A stretch of 40,069 nucleotides of DNA from Bdellovibrionales bacterium (GCA_019750295.1 JAIEOS010000052.1:1-40069); one strand, 5' to 3'; counted from the first letter of the stretch, positions 26,678-34,818 are shown. The notes: generated from the letters alone by a model not told the origin. Translations and numbers: made by a program.

Positions 26678-28009
26678 CTAACGCAGAACTTGTGTCATGC
26701 AATGGATATAGCCATCAGATAATCCCCCATTATGTAGGGCTTCGCCCGACTCCACAAATCGCGTTTTGAGATGAACACCTTCGAGATCTTTCTTTAGGGA
26801 ATTTCTCAAATATCGCGATCCTGGATCCAAAACAACATAGGAATTCCCGACCACTAAACCATTGGTCAAATTGGGAAAAAGCGGACGGGCACTGCGCCGC
26901 TCGATCTTATGATCTGGAGTGAGGTTCGCGAGGTATAAATTGGGGACTTCAATCCATTGGATCTCGCACGGTGATGCGAGATGGATCGTCTGAGAGATCC
27001 GCTTTTTTGTTTCGGAAAGCTCTTGAGAAATCAACTGCTGCACGGCTTTAAATTCGTTTTTAAAGTAGGTACTTTGAGTGAAGTGTTTCCACCTCATGTT
27101 CTCGCATTTTTCGGTTTTCAAGTTTTTACACAAATCCCCGAACACCAAAATGTCCTTAAACTTTTTATTTTCGAAATTTTTGGGGTCGTGAATGAATTCG
27201 TTGGGATGTTGCAAAATATAATCGAGAGCTTTTTGCGGATCAGCAATGAGAGCCGTGATTTTACATTGAGAACCATTGATGTTCTCAAAAAGGATGGGCT
27301 TCACCACTTCGTCGATGTGACCGAGGTAGAGCCATTGAGTGGGGAGGACTTCTCGTCGATCCGTGGGAGAAAAGATCAGCTCGGAGAACTCCAACGCGTG
27401 TTCGCGATCCTGAAAATCACTCAGTCCAACGAAGCCCACTTGAGGTGTCCATTTTTCAATATTTCCTCCGACGACTCCGTGAACGGCCTCCCCCGTCTCA
27501 AAACCGGGTTTTGTCGGGGGTGATTTCTTTTTGGAAGGGGCATCGATCACCACCGCGCGGCTATTTAAAGCTTTTGCGATATTTTGAGCCGCAGAGAGCT
27601 GCTCTGAATTGACGTAGGGGACGCCAAAGATAGTCTCGCCCTTGGGAGTTTTATAGACCTCGAATAGGTCTTGGAGCCAGTAGTAGGGTTGTGACGAAAT
27701 CAGAATAAACTTTTCGTTTTTTGAGAGTCCTAATTCCTGCTGAAACCGTCGAAATACAAGGGGTGATCCGACAAAGACTAATTTCTGATCCTCACCCAGA
27801 GATTCGACGATCGCCTGAGTGATGTTGGCGGCTGCGCGATAGAAGATTTCATCCAAAGGCGAGCCATCGGTATTTGTCGGTTCAGAAATAAAAAAGAGTT
27901 TTGGTCTTTCGGACTCGGGCTGAAGAGTGAGCGGAGTTTTCGTCCACGTGTTCGGGGTTGACGAGCAGGCAGATAAAAAGGCGAATAAAAGTGTACTGAT
28001 AAGGCGCAT
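26678..28009 (-). CDS. Lipoprotein peptidylarginine deiminase (PAD catalytic-domain family)
   Basis: This 443-residue protein has a lipoprotein signal with lipobox LSAC (Cys15), so it is membrane-anchored outside the cytoplasm. The body matches the catalytic domain of animal-type PADs: WLQDLFEVYK (Asp114, like Asp350 of human PAD4), GGNIEKWTP (181-189), GHIDEVV (His231 and Asp233, like His471 and Asp473), GLVVGNSYVVLDPG, and GYIHCMTQVLR with Cys437 at the nucleophile position. All four catalytic residues are present. PADs convert protein arginine to citrulline, usually with calcium. The N-terminal and middle PAD domains of animals are absent. Confidence 0.8.
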   Translation of the reverse strand: MRLISTLLFAFLSACSSTPNTWTKTPLTLQPESERPKLFFISEPTNTDGSPLDEIFYRAAANITQAIVESLGEDQKLVFVGSPLVFRRFQQELGLSKNEKFILISSQPYYWLQDLFEVYKTPKGETIFGVPYVNSEQLSAAQNIAKALNSRAVVIDAPSKKKSPPTKPGFETGEAVHGVVGGNIEKWTPQVGFVGLSDFQDREHALEFSELIFSPTDRREVLPTQWLYLGHIDEVVKPILFENINGSQCKITALIADPQKALDYILQHPNEFIHDPKNFENKKFKDILVFGDLCKNLKTEKCENMRWKHFTQSTYFKNEFKAVQQLISQELSETKKRISQTIHLASPCEIQWIEVPNLYLANLTPDHKIERRSARPLFPNLTNGLVVGNSYVVLDPGSRYLRNSLKKDLEGVHLKTRFVESGEALHNGGLSDGYIHCMTQVLR

Positions 28010-28014
28010 GGTTC

Positions 28015-28059
28015 GAGTCTACAGAGGTCTTCTCTCAAAGAGAATGAAATTGTAGACTC
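28015..28059 (-). promoter_or_regulatory. Two-stage hairpin between permease and PAD-like gene
   Basis: GAGTCTACA (28015-28023) pairs with TGTAGACTC (28051-28059). Inside it TTCTCT (28030-28035) pairs with AGAGAA (28039-28044) around a CAA loop. It fills the 56-base gap and ends six bases before the PAD-like ATG. No U-run follows, so a control or processing role is more likely than simple termination. Confidence 0.6.
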
Positions 28060-28065
28060 AGTCAC

Positions 28066-29625
28066 CTAGGATTTTTCTGCGAGTCTCTTTTTACGGATCC
28101 GACTATGTTTGATTCCGTAAGTGAAATAAATCACAAATCCGAACATCAGCCAGACGAGGAGACGCAACCACGTGTCGAGCGGCAACCCGGACATCACCCA
28201 AAGGCAGGCGAGGGCTCCGGCGGGCGCAACGATCCAAGCCAAAGGAGTTTTAAAAGGTCTTTCGAGATGAGGTTGAGTGATCCTTAGAATCGGCACTCCA
28301 ATGCAAACGAGAACGAAGGCGAGGAGGGTTCCGATCGAAACCAACTCTCCCACCAAACTCATCGGCATCGCACCGCCACAGATGGCGACAAAAATTCCGG
28401 TAATAACCGTGGCCACGTGAGGCGTTTGAAATTTGGCGTGAGTGCGATCAAACCAAGGCAAAAGACCATCTCGGCCCATGGAGTAGAACACGCGTGTCTG
28501 CCCAATCATCATGACGAGCATGACCGATGTTAAACCCGCCAGCGCTCCAAACTTGACGACAAACGAAAGCGTACCTTGAGCCCAAGGAGTCCATTGTCTG
28601 AGGGCAACAATGCGATCGACCCCGACGGCCACAGGATCCGCAACACCCAGCTCTTTGTAGGAAACCACTCCCGTCATAGTGAGCGACATGAGAATATAAA
28701 TGATCGTGCAAATCACGAGTGAGGCTAAAATCCCAATGGGCATATCTCGTTGAGGATTCTTGGCCTCTTGGGCTGTCGTTGATACTGCATCAAAGCCAAT
28801 ATACGAAAAGAAAACCACTCCGGCTCCGGTGAGAACTCCCGGGAATCCGTAACTCCAAAAACTTTGCCCATGGCGTTCGCTCATAGATGGCGGAGGAATC
28901 AAAGCCAAAGGTCCGCTGGCGTCGGGGTTTGCAATCCAGTTATTGGTGTCGATAACAGCCCAACCCAAGGCGATAAATAATAGGATGATGGCAATCTTCA
29001 CCATTACGATGATGTTATTCATCGTGGCGCTCTCTTTGATTCCCTTATAAAGAATCATCGTCACTAGTAAAGCGATCACTGAGGCGGGTAAATTCCAATA
29101 TCCGTAGATCTCAGCACCGTTAGACAAAGTCACCAGCTCCCATGGTCCTTTTGTAAACATCAGCATCGAATCGGTGAGGGGAATCCCCAGCGTTTTGGTA
29201 AATAAAGAAACAAGGTATCCCGACCACGACGCAGAAACGGTCACGGCTCCGAAGGCGTATTCCAAAACTAAATCCCATCCGATGATCCACGCGATGAGTT
29301 CCCCCATGGTGGCATACGAGTAGGCGTACGCTGAGCCAGCCACAGGAACCATCGCCGCCATTTCGGAATAGCAAAGGCCGGCGAGAGCACAAAGAATACC
29401 ACCGATAATAAAACTATAAACGATACCGGGCCCAGCGTAATTGGCCGCCGCAGTTCCGGTGAGAGAGAAAATTCCCGCGCCGACGATAGCTCCAATGCCG
29501 AGCATGGTCAGGTTGAAGGCACCGAGGTGGCGCTTTAAGCCTGCCGAAGATTGGTCGCCCGTATTTTTATCTGTAGCATCCGCAAGAAGTTCTGGAATGC
29601 TCTTTTTTACAAAAAGATCGAACAT
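28066..29625 (-). CDS. APC-superfamily amino acid permease (cationic amino acid transporter type)
   Basis: This 519-residue inner-membrane protein has about 12-14 hydrophobic helices. The first holds the substrate-site motif GIGAIVGAGIFSLTGTAAA, and a later one FFSYIGFDAVSTTAQEAKNP, both typical of the CAT/YfnA branch of the APC superfamily. Members carry amino acids by proton symport or exchange. GGGG five bases before the ATG can act as ribosome site. It is followed on the same strand by the PAD-like lipoprotein gene. Substrate is not predictable; arginine or other cationic amino acids are possible for this branch. Confidence 0.9.
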   Translation of the reverse strand: MFDLFVKKSIPELLADATDKNTGDQSSAGLKRHLGAFNLTMLGIGAIVGAGIFSLTGTAAANYAGPGIVYSFIIGGILCALAGLCYSEMAAMVPVAGSAYAYSYATMGELIAWIIGWDLVLEYAFGAVTVSASWSGYLVSLFTKTLGIPLTDSMLMFTKGPWELVTLSNGAEIYGYWNLPASVIALLVTMILYKGIKESATMNNIIVMVKIAIILLFIALGWAVIDTNNWIANPDASGPLALIPPPSMSERHGQSFWSYGFPGVLTGAGVVFFSYIGFDAVSTTAQEAKNPQRDMPIGILASLVICTIIYILMSLTMTGVVSYKELGVADPVAVGVDRIVALRQWTPWAQGTLSFVVKFGALAGLTSVMLVMMIGQTRVFYSMGRDGLLPWFDRTHAKFQTPHVATVITGIFVAICGGAMPMSLVGELVSIGTLLAFVLVCIGVPILRITQPHLERPFKTPLAWIVAPAGALACLWVMSGLPLDTWLRLLVWLMFGFVIYFTYGIKHSRIRKKRLAEKS

Positions 29626-29715
29626 TTGTACCCCGTAAAAAGCGTGACTTTTCCCGCAACGTACAAAAGAGTCAAGATGATTAGTTTCACTGTTAAGTTA
29701 TTATAATTTAAGGCG

Positions 29716-29745
29716 AAAAAAAAACCCTCTCTTGCGGAGAGGGTT
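29716..29745 (-). terminator. Rho-independent terminator of the RRM gene
   Basis: A perfect 9-bp stem (29723-29731 with 29737-29745) closes a 5-base loop. On the minus strand it is followed by a run of T, and it lies about 45 bases after the RRM gene stop. Confidence 0.9.
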
Positions 29746-29788
29746 AAGGATTTAATGAAATAGTTTGGATACTAAGCTGACTTACAAA

Positions 29789-30172
29789 CTAGTAACGAGA
29801 ACCACGACTGTCGCCACGGCCACCGCCGCCACCACCGCGTCCGCCACCGCCGCCGAAGCCACCACGGCCACCGCCGCCGCCTCCACGACCACCACCGAAG
29901 CCACCACGGCCGCCTTCACGAGGCTCTTGAGGACGAGCTTCACTGATTTTGAGTGAACGGCCATCCATCTCTGTACCGTTAAGTTGTTCGATAGCTTTCT
30001 GAGCTTCTTCGTCTGATGCCATCTCAACAAATGCAAAGCCCTTACTGCGACCAGTTGCTTTGTCCATAATGATTTTTGCACTCGAAACAGTTCCGCATTG
30101 GCCGAACGCTTCACTGAGTGATTCTTCTGTTGTTGAGAAAGGGATGTTCCCTACATATAACTTATTACCCAT
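29789..30172 (-). CDS. Glycine-rich RRM RNA-binding protein
   Basis: This 127-residue protein has one RNA recognition motif: RNP2 LYVGNI (5-10) and RNP1 KGFAFVEM (44-51). From about residue 88 it is a Gly/Arg-rich tail (runs like GGRGGFGGGRGG) ending in RGSRY. This layout matches bacterial Rbp proteins, which are often cold-induced and bind single-stranded RNA. GAGGAAT precedes the ATG and a strong terminator follows the stop, so it is probably a single-gene transcript. The tail codons make a GC-rich repetitive stretch (29800-29920). Confidence 0.93.
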   Translation of the reverse strand: MGNKLYVGNIPFSTTEESLSEAFGQCGTVSSAKIIMDKATGRSKGFAFVEMASDEEAQKAIEQLNGTEMDGRSLKISEARPQEPREGGRGGFGGGRGGGGGGRGGFGGGGGRGGGGGGRGDSRGSRY

Positions 30173-30231
30173 GATTCCTCTGACCTAATGGTCCTAAACC
30201 AAAGTTCACTCGCCTGAGCCAATCCCATAGC

Positions 30232-30258
30232 TAAAGTGATACTTTAAATGAGCGCTCA
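30232..30258. promoter_or_regulatory. Two inverted repeats in RRM leader
   Basis: TAAAGT-GAT-ACTTTA (30232-30246) and the perfect palindrome TGAGCGCTCA (30249-30258) lie side by side in the 114-base gap before the RRM gene. They could be operators or leader-RNA structures. A weak TTGATA/TAATCT promoter lies just upstream on the minus strand. Confidence 0.35.
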
Positions 30259-30286
30259 GATTACCAAAAAAGTCACAAATATCAAA

Positions 30287-30838
30287 TTATTTTTGTAAAA
30301 ACGCCCATGTGTATTGGAATCCCGAATAGAGACTTAAACCCAGGCTGAGCCATAGTCCCCAGTAGCCGATGGCACCGAGCGGAAGTCCTAGGACCGGCTC
30401 GTAGATAAGGATTGCGGGGAGGGCGACCATTTGGACCGCAGTTTTCCATTTCCCCAAAGAGCCTGCGGCAATGATCTCACTTTTGCTGGCGGCAAAGGAC
30501 CTCAGTCCATTAATGAGAATATCGCGGTTGAGTAAAAGGAGGACCAAAATCGCCTCAATTCGACCCAAGGGAATGAGTAGGATCAGCACACTGGAAACTA
30601 AAAATTTATCGGCGATGGGATCTAAAAGTTTTCCTAAATCGCTTTCAGCGTCGAATTTGCGAGCCCAATATCCGTCGAGATAATCCGAGATGGAGGCCAC
30701 AATGAACAGCGCCGAGGCCCACCAATTCCAATGTGGAATTTGGCCAAGAATGATCACGATCAGTAAAGGCACTGCGAAAATTCTTAGCAGAGTGGCCCAG
30801 AGTGGCAGCTGTTTTTTCCAGGGAGAAATTGTTGTCAT
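30287..30838 (-). CDS. pgsA: CDP-diacylglycerol-glycerol-3-phosphate 3-phosphatidyltransferase
   Basis: This 183-residue inner-membrane protein carries the full CDP-alcohol phosphotransferase signature: D52, D55-G56, A59-R60, G69, D73 and D77 with the usual spacings (SDYLDGYWAR, then GKLLDPIADKF). It makes phosphatidylglycerol phosphate for phosphatidylglycerol and cardiolipin. Length and hydrophobic pattern fit PgsA. There is no clear ribosome site before the ATG. It lies upstream of the RRM gene on the same strand, divergent from the SRPBCC gene at 30913. Confidence 0.9.
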   Translation of the reverse strand: MTTISPWKKQLPLWATLLRIFAVPLLIVIILGQIPHWNWWASALFIVASISDYLDGYWARKFDAESDLGKLLDPIADKFLVSSVLILLIPLGRIEAILVLLLLNRDILINGLRSFAASKSEIIAAGSLGKWKTAVQMVALPAILIYEPVLGLPLGAIGYWGLWLSLGLSLYSGFQYTWAFLQK

Positions 30839-30876
30839 TCTTGAGCTATCTCACGGGTCTAGTCGGAAGTCATCAG

Positions 30877-30906
30877 TGGACATAAAATGCTCCCTGAAGT
30901 CATAAT
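30877..30906 (+). promoter_or_regulatory. Candidate leaderless promoter of the secreted SRPBCC gene
   Basis: TGGACA (30877-30882), 18 bases, CATAAT (30901-30906), six bases, then ATG at 30913. AAGGGG touches the ATG, too close for a normal ribosome site. Confidence 0.5.
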
Positions 30907-30912
30907 AAGGGG

Positions 30913-31566
30913 ATGAATAGTTGGCTTGGACTTTTGATCTTTTGGTGCATGGCTGCAGAGCCCGCCCCAACGCTGGTCCAGCCGGCCCCAACGGCGCCGG
31001 TAGTGAAAGAGCCCTGGTGGGAGAAGCCCACTTATCGCGAACGGATTCGCCAACAGCGCCAAGTCATCATCAGTGTAAAGAGAGATCCCGAAAAAACCAA
31101 ACACGATCATTTAATGACCGGTGCTGGTGTGGTCCGTGCGACCCAAGCGTTCACTTTACAAAAAATTTTGGATTTTAAAGAGCTTCCAAAAATAAGTTCC
31201 TACTTTAAAAAAATAGTGCATCAGCCCGAATTGAATAGAGTTTATTTGGTTCTCGAAGCTTACAATTACGAAGCTCGAATGCTCATCATGTACACGGTGG
31301 AAACAGTGGGAGATCGGCGCATTTTTAACTGGAAGGTTGTTTGGGGCGGATTTCAAGGTATGATTGGAAGTATAGAATTAACGAGTCTTGAACCCGAAAA
31401 AACCGAAGTGATTATGCGGTCGAGTTTTGACGATAAGGAGATTCCGCTCCCATCGATTTTTACAGGGTTTGTTTTAGAAATATTGGTACAGCATGTGGCC
31501 AAAAGTATGCGCGACTATGTCGAGGACGCGTACAAAAACTCCAAAGGAGCTGGGGGAAAGATATGA
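30913..31566 (+). CDS. Secreted SRPBCC-fold (START/cyclase-like) protein
   Basis: This 217-residue protein has an N-terminal hydrophobic signal (SWLGLLIFWCMAAEPAP) and a Pro-rich linker. The domain that follows (FKELPKISSYFKKIV, WKVVWGGFQGMIGSIEL, FVLEILVQHVAKSMRDYVED) has the strand and helix order of SRPBCC ligand-binding proteins. The ligand is unknown. The stop overlaps the ATG of the PilZ gene by 4 bases, so the two are coupled. Confidence 0.6.
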   Translation: MNSWLGLLIFWCMAAEPAPTLVQPAPTAPVVKEPWWEKPTYRERIRQQRQVIISVKRDPEKTKHDHLMTGAGVVRATQAFTLQKILDFKELPKISSYFKKIVHQPELNRVYLVLEAYNYEARMLIMYTVETVGDRRIFNWKVVWGGFQGMIGSIELTSLEPEKTEVIMRSSFDDKEIPLPSIFTGFVLEILVQHVAKSMRDYVEDAYKNSKGAGGKI

Positions 31567-32249
31567 GCGATAATAATGATCACGAAAAGCGAAAGTTTCG
31601 TCGAGTACAGGTTCAATCCTTGGGGTCTTCACTTTCCGGTTTGACCGTCCAATTGATTGGCACCGGGCCGGTCGAGCTTTACGACATCAGCTATGGTGGC
31701 GCTGCTTTTTCTCAACCGGATCACCAAAAAGTTTCTCTGACTGGAGAAACGGTGGAGCTCGATTTTTTTCTCAACGGGCAGAAGGCTCAAAATTTAACCG
31801 GCCGAGTGGTTCGTCTCACGCAAGATATGTTCGCTGTCGAATTTATGGACCCGTCGGCGGAAACCAAAGCCTTTGTCGATCGCTTGATTACAAGCCGCAT
31901 GGTGGGTCTCAACATGAATTTGATCGATCCTCAGTTTTACCGCGGCAAAGAGAGTTTTTCGTATTGGTTCCATGGACCTAAAAATACCAATTTATTTTTA
32001 TGGGAAGATCAGGGCCATCTCACAAAGGCATCGTTGGACCTGTTTGACGTGGCCCTTCACTGGGAAAATGGGCTCTTCCAAATCGACAACAAAATGAATC
32101 GCTCTGTTCAAGGTCGTCAACCCAACAGCTCCAATTTGGGAGAGGGTGTGTTTCGGCAGGCCGCTGAAATTTTGAGCCAAATGCGCTCCAATGTGAGTTG
32201 TTTAGAAGAATTTAAGCAGCACGTTTTTGATAAAGCACTGGTGAAATAG
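31563..32249 (+). CDS. PilZ-domain cyclic-di-GMP receptor
   Basis: This 228-residue protein begins with the PilZ motifs R10-x3-R14 (in EKRKFRRVQ) and DISYGG at 41-46, the two loops that grip cyclic-di-GMP. The C-terminal half (about 110-228) has no recognised domain and may act as the output part. ATG overlaps the stop of the secreted SRPBCC gene. With the HD-GYP enzyme at 17826 it shows that cyclic-di-GMP signalling is present. Confidence 0.82.
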   Translation: MSDNNDHEKRKFRRVQVQSLGSSLSGLTVQLIGTGPVELYDISYGGAAFSQPDHQKVSLTGETVELDFFLNGQKAQNLTGRVVRLTQDMFAVEFMDPSAETKAFVDRLITSRMVGLNMNLIDPQFYRGKESFSYWFHGPKNTNLFLWEDQGHLTKASLDLFDVALHWENGLFQIDNKMNRSVQGRQPNSSNLGEGVFRQAAEILSQMRSNVSCLEEFKQHVFDKALVK

Positions 32250-32253
32250 AGAT

Positions 32254-32271
32254 CCTGGTGCTATCACCAGG
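32254..32271 (+). promoter_or_regulatory. Hairpin just before the thioesterase start codon
   Basis: CCTGGTG (32254-32260) pairs with CACCAGG (32265-32271) around CTAT, a perfect 7-bp stem that ends two bases before the ATG at 32274. The only AGG near the ATG is inside the right arm, so the hairpin could restrict ribosome entry. No U-run follows. Confidence 0.55.
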
Positions 32272-32273
32272 TC

Positions 32274-32672
32274 ATGTCATTTACCTACAAGCGAAAAATC
32301 CATTTTTACGAGACGGACGCCATGGCTATCGTGCATCATGGTGTGTATGTTTTACTTATGGAAGAGGCGCGAGTGGAGCTGCTTCGCCATCACGGGATTT
32401 TAGCGAAAATGCCTTTATCGAAAGTGAACTATCCCGTGCTCTCAATTCAGGTGGACTATCGAAAATCGATCACTTTCGATGACGAAGTCGAGATCCAGGT
32501 GACGCCAACCTTCGATAAAGTCAGAATCAGTTTCGAATACACTATAAAAACTCAGCAGAATTCAGAGCCGGTGGCTGTTGGAAAAACGGTCCATGTTGCC
32601 ATGGATATGGAAACGCGAAAGCCTATTCGTATTCCCCCGGCCATTGCGGCGTTGGCAGAGAATGACAGTTGA
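32274..32672 (+). CDS. YbgC/FadM-type acyl-CoA thioesterase
   Basis: This 132-residue hotdog-fold protein has the 4HBT motif FYETDAMAIVHHGVYVLLME, with Asp15 at the catalytic position and EEARVELLRHHG after it. Members cleave acyl-CoA or acyl-ACP thioesters, and YbgC works with the Tol-Pal system in many Gram-negatives; no tol gene is near here. Length is normal. The start lies right behind a hairpin. Confidence 0.87.
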   Translation: MSFTYKRKIHFYETDAMAIVHHGVYVLLMEEARVELLRHHGILAKMPLSKVNYPVLSIQVDYRKSITFDDEVEIQVTPTFDKVRISFEYTIKTQQNSEPVAVGKTVHVAMDMETRKPIRIPPAIAALAENDS

Positions 32673-32718
32673 GTCTTGGTTCAATTTATGGGAATTTAGC
32701 GCGCATTAAGGAGTCACA

Positions 32719-33699
32719 ATGGATCGCAACTTAGCCATGGAATTTGTACGTATCACCGAAGCTGCCGCTATGGCATGCTCGCAATGGACGGGTCGAGGCG
32801 ACTCCAATGCCGCAGATAAGGCGGCCGTGGATTCAATGCGAAAAGCGTTCGACTCGATCGATATCGATGGCACCATCGTTATCGGTGAGGGCGAGCGCGA
32901 CGAAGCGCCAATGCTTTACATCGGCGAAAAGGTGGGTCGTGTGCATGATCTCGCTCCCAAAGTCGACATCGCTCTGGATCCCTTGGAAGGGACGAGTCTT
33001 TGTGCCAACGGTGGTGTCGGCGCGCTGTCTGTCATCGCGGTCGCTCAGCAAGGAAACTTTCTCCACGCACCCGATGTATACATGGATAAAATCGCCGTCG
33101 GCCCTCGTTGTAAGGGAGTCATCGATATTCAGGCCTCTCCTGAGGAGAACGTTAAAGCCGTGGCCAAAGCTCTCGATAAAAAAATCAGCGAAACTACTGT
33201 CGTCATTCTTGATCGTCCTCGTCATGCGGATATTATCCAGAAACTGCGCCTGATAGGTGCGAGAATTCTTTTGATCGGTGATGGCGATGTCTCGGCGGGA
33301 ATCGCGACGAGCTGGCAAGATACGGGTATCGATATGCTTCTCGGCACGGGTGGAGCACCAGAAGGGGTGATCACCGCAGCCGCTTTAAAGTGTCTCGGTG
33401 GCGACTTCCAAGGTCGCTTGATCTTCCGTAAAGATGAGGAAAAGCGTCGCGCCGAAAAGATGGGTGTGGACGATTTTAATCGCACATACACTCGCGATGA
33501 ATTGGCCAAGGGCCCTGTCATGTTCTGTGCCACTGGCGTCACTGACGGAGCTCTGCTCAAGGGTGTTCGTTACTTGGGGCAAGGACGCGTGCTTACTCAG
33601 TCCATCGTGATGCGCTCGGAGACCGGTACGGTGCGTACGATTGAGTCTCAGCATGACCTCTCCCGTAAGCCGACGGTATTTGCTGGAGGGATCGGGTGA
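32719..33699 (+). CDS. glpX: Class II fructose-1,6-bisphosphatase
   Basis: This 326-residue cytoplasmic enzyme matches GlpX over its full length: RNLAMEFVRITEAAAMAC at the start, GTIVIGEGERDEAPML, the metal and substrate motif DPLEGTSLCANG (about 87-98), LLGTGGAPEGVITAAALKC and GVTDGALLKGV. It removes the 1-phosphate of fructose-1,6-bisphosphate in gluconeogenesis. AAGGAG precedes the ATG at a good distance. No other glycolytic gene is adjacent. Confidence 0.95.
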   Translation: MDRNLAMEFVRITEAAAMACSQWTGRGDSNAADKAAVDSMRKAFDSIDIDGTIVIGEGERDEAPMLYIGEKVGRVHDLAPKVDIALDPLEGTSLCANGGVGALSVIAVAQQGNFLHAPDVYMDKIAVGPRCKGVIDIQASPEENVKAVAKALDKKISETTVVILDRPRHADIIQKLRLIGARILLIGDGDVSAGIATSWQDTGIDMLLGTGGAPEGVITAAALKCLGGDFQGRLIFRKDEEKRRAEKMGVDDFNRTYTRDELAKGPVMFCATGVTDGALLKGVRYLGQGRVLTQSIVMRSETGTVRTIESQHDLSRKPTVFAGGIG

Positions 33700-33715
33700 T
33701 TGGGGGCCTGAAGTG

Positions 33716-34006
33716 ATGACCGTAGTTTGTTACTCGTGCGCGGCACCCAATCCAATCATTGATCGGGTGGGATTTCGCGACGAATGTTCGCAATGCCATA
33801 TGGATTTACATGTTTGCAAAACCTGTGGCTTCTACGATCCAAAAGTTTATAATGAATGCCGCGAGCCTTCGGCAGAGGTGGTTCGCGACAAAGAGAAAGC
33901 CAATTACTGCGAGTACTATCAACCCGGCGGAGGAGCTGCCAACGAAGCGAAAAAACGCGAAGATCTCAAAGCGGCTGCCGAAGCTTTGTTTAAAAAGAAA
34001 GGTTAA
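33716..34006 (+). CDS. Small Cys-rich putative zinc-binding protein
   Basis: This 96-residue protein has eight cysteines: pairs C5/C8, C24/C27, C34/C37, then C48 and C65. The first pairs form zinc-ribbon-like knuckles (VCYSC, ECSQC, VCKTC). The C-terminus is a charged helix (KKREDLKAAAEALFKKKG). ATG at 33716 was chosen; the frame is open upstream inside glpX. No family name is certain. It sits in a plus-strand series with the SRPBCC gene, with which it may be co-transcribed. Confidence 0.72.
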   Translation: MTVVCYSCAAPNPIIDRVGFRDECSQCHMDLHVCKTCGFYDPKVYNECREPSAEVVRDKEKANYCEYYQPGGGAANEAKKREDLKAAAEALFKKKG

Positions 34007-34010
34007 CCCC

Positions 34011-34442
34011 ATGGCTGAAGTCAATCATGTCGAAATGTTCAACTGTACGCCCGAGGAACTTTACGCAATCTTGGTCGATTACGATAAATACCATGAGTTC
34101 TTGAAAGACGTTAAGTCTTGCAAGGTGATCGGGGAAAATGGTGGCAAGAAGTTGGTGGAATACAAAGTTTCGGTGATGAAAGAAATCACTTATGTGAATG
34201 AACACACCGAAAACGTTCCTCACGAGATCAGCTGGGTTTTTAAAAAGGGCGATCTTTTTAAATCGATGAGTGGCGGTTGGAAGCTCGAAAATATTAATGG
34301 AAAAACTAAAGCCAGTTATCGAGTGCAAGCTGAGTTTGGGATGTTCGTCCCGGGAATGATTACAAAAACATTATTGTCAGTGAATTTGCCGCTGATGATG
34401 CAAGCGTATAAAAAGCGCGTAAAGGAAATTTATGGAAAATAA
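34011..34442 (+). CDS. COQ10/RatA-type SRPBCC protein
   Basis: This 143-residue protein follows the polyketide cyclase/COQ10 layout: CTPEELYAILVDYDKYHEFL at the start, KLVEYKVSVMKEITYV in the middle and FGMFVPGMITKTLLSVNLP before the last helix. Such proteins bind lipids or quinones or, as RatA, contact ribosomes. ATG at 34011 lies 8 bases after AGG. The frame is open in the previous gene, but those codons are a shadow. The end overlaps the next gene by 11 bases. Confidence 0.78.
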   Translation: MAEVNHVEMFNCTPEELYAILVDYDKYHEFLKDVKSCKVIGENGGKKLVEYKVSVMKEITYVNEHTENVPHEISWVFKKGDLFKSMSGGWKLENINGKTKASYRVQAEFGMFVPGMITKTLLSVNLPLMMQAYKKRVKEIYGK

Positions 34443-34815
34443 CGAAGTCACTGAGACTCCAAAAGAAAAAGAAGAGGTCGAATTGAACTGGGAAGACGAG
34501 GGTTCTCGAGGAAAACTTTCCGACGGAGTCAAGCGTCTCGTCGCCACCGGGATTTCGACGGTGATGATGTCCGAAGAGGGTGTACGCAGTTTCCTTCAAG
34601 ATAAAATCCCCAAAGATGTTCTTGGGAATTTTTTAAAGGGCATGACAAAATCGAAAGAAGAGATCGTCAACCGCGTCGGCGCCGAGTTTGCAAAGGTGAT
34701 CGAAAAGATTGATGTGGTCGAAGAGATGACAAAATTTTTACGCGACAACAAAATCAAGGCTTCTTTCGAGATCGAATTCGAAAAGAAATCCAAAAAAAAT
34801 ACGGACAATCAATAG
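34432..34815 (+). CDS. Small charged hypothetical protein
   Basis: This 127-residue protein is acidic at its N-terminus (ETPKEKEEVELNWEDEG) and basic at its end (KKSKKNTDNQ). The middle is predicted helical (SDGVKRLVATGISTVMM, FLKGMTKSKEEIVNRVG), with no membrane segment or signal. It overlaps the SRPBCC gene by 11 bases and lies 3 bases before tilS, so it belongs to one transcript with both. No family was recognised. Confidence 0.7.
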   Translation: MENNEVTETPKEKEEVELNWEDEGSRGKLSDGVKRLVATGISTVMMSEEGVRSFLQDKIPKDVLGNFLKGMTKSKEEIVNRVGAEFAKVIEKIDVVEEMTKFLRDNKIKASFEIEFEKKSKKNTDNQ

Positions 34816-34818
34816 TTC

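Noticed and set aside
29800-29920. Short GC-rich repeats that look like an array
   Set aside because: They are Gly/Arg codon repeats in the RRM tail; there are no spacers, so this is not a CRISPR array.
29782-30114. Ala/Val-rich frame on the minus strand overlapping the RRM gene
   Set aside because: It is the shifted reading of the glycine-codon repeats in the RRM tail.
33759-34010. Upstream extension of the COQ10-like protein
   Set aside because: It overlaps the Cys-rich gene in another frame; the ATG at 34011 begins the domain properly.
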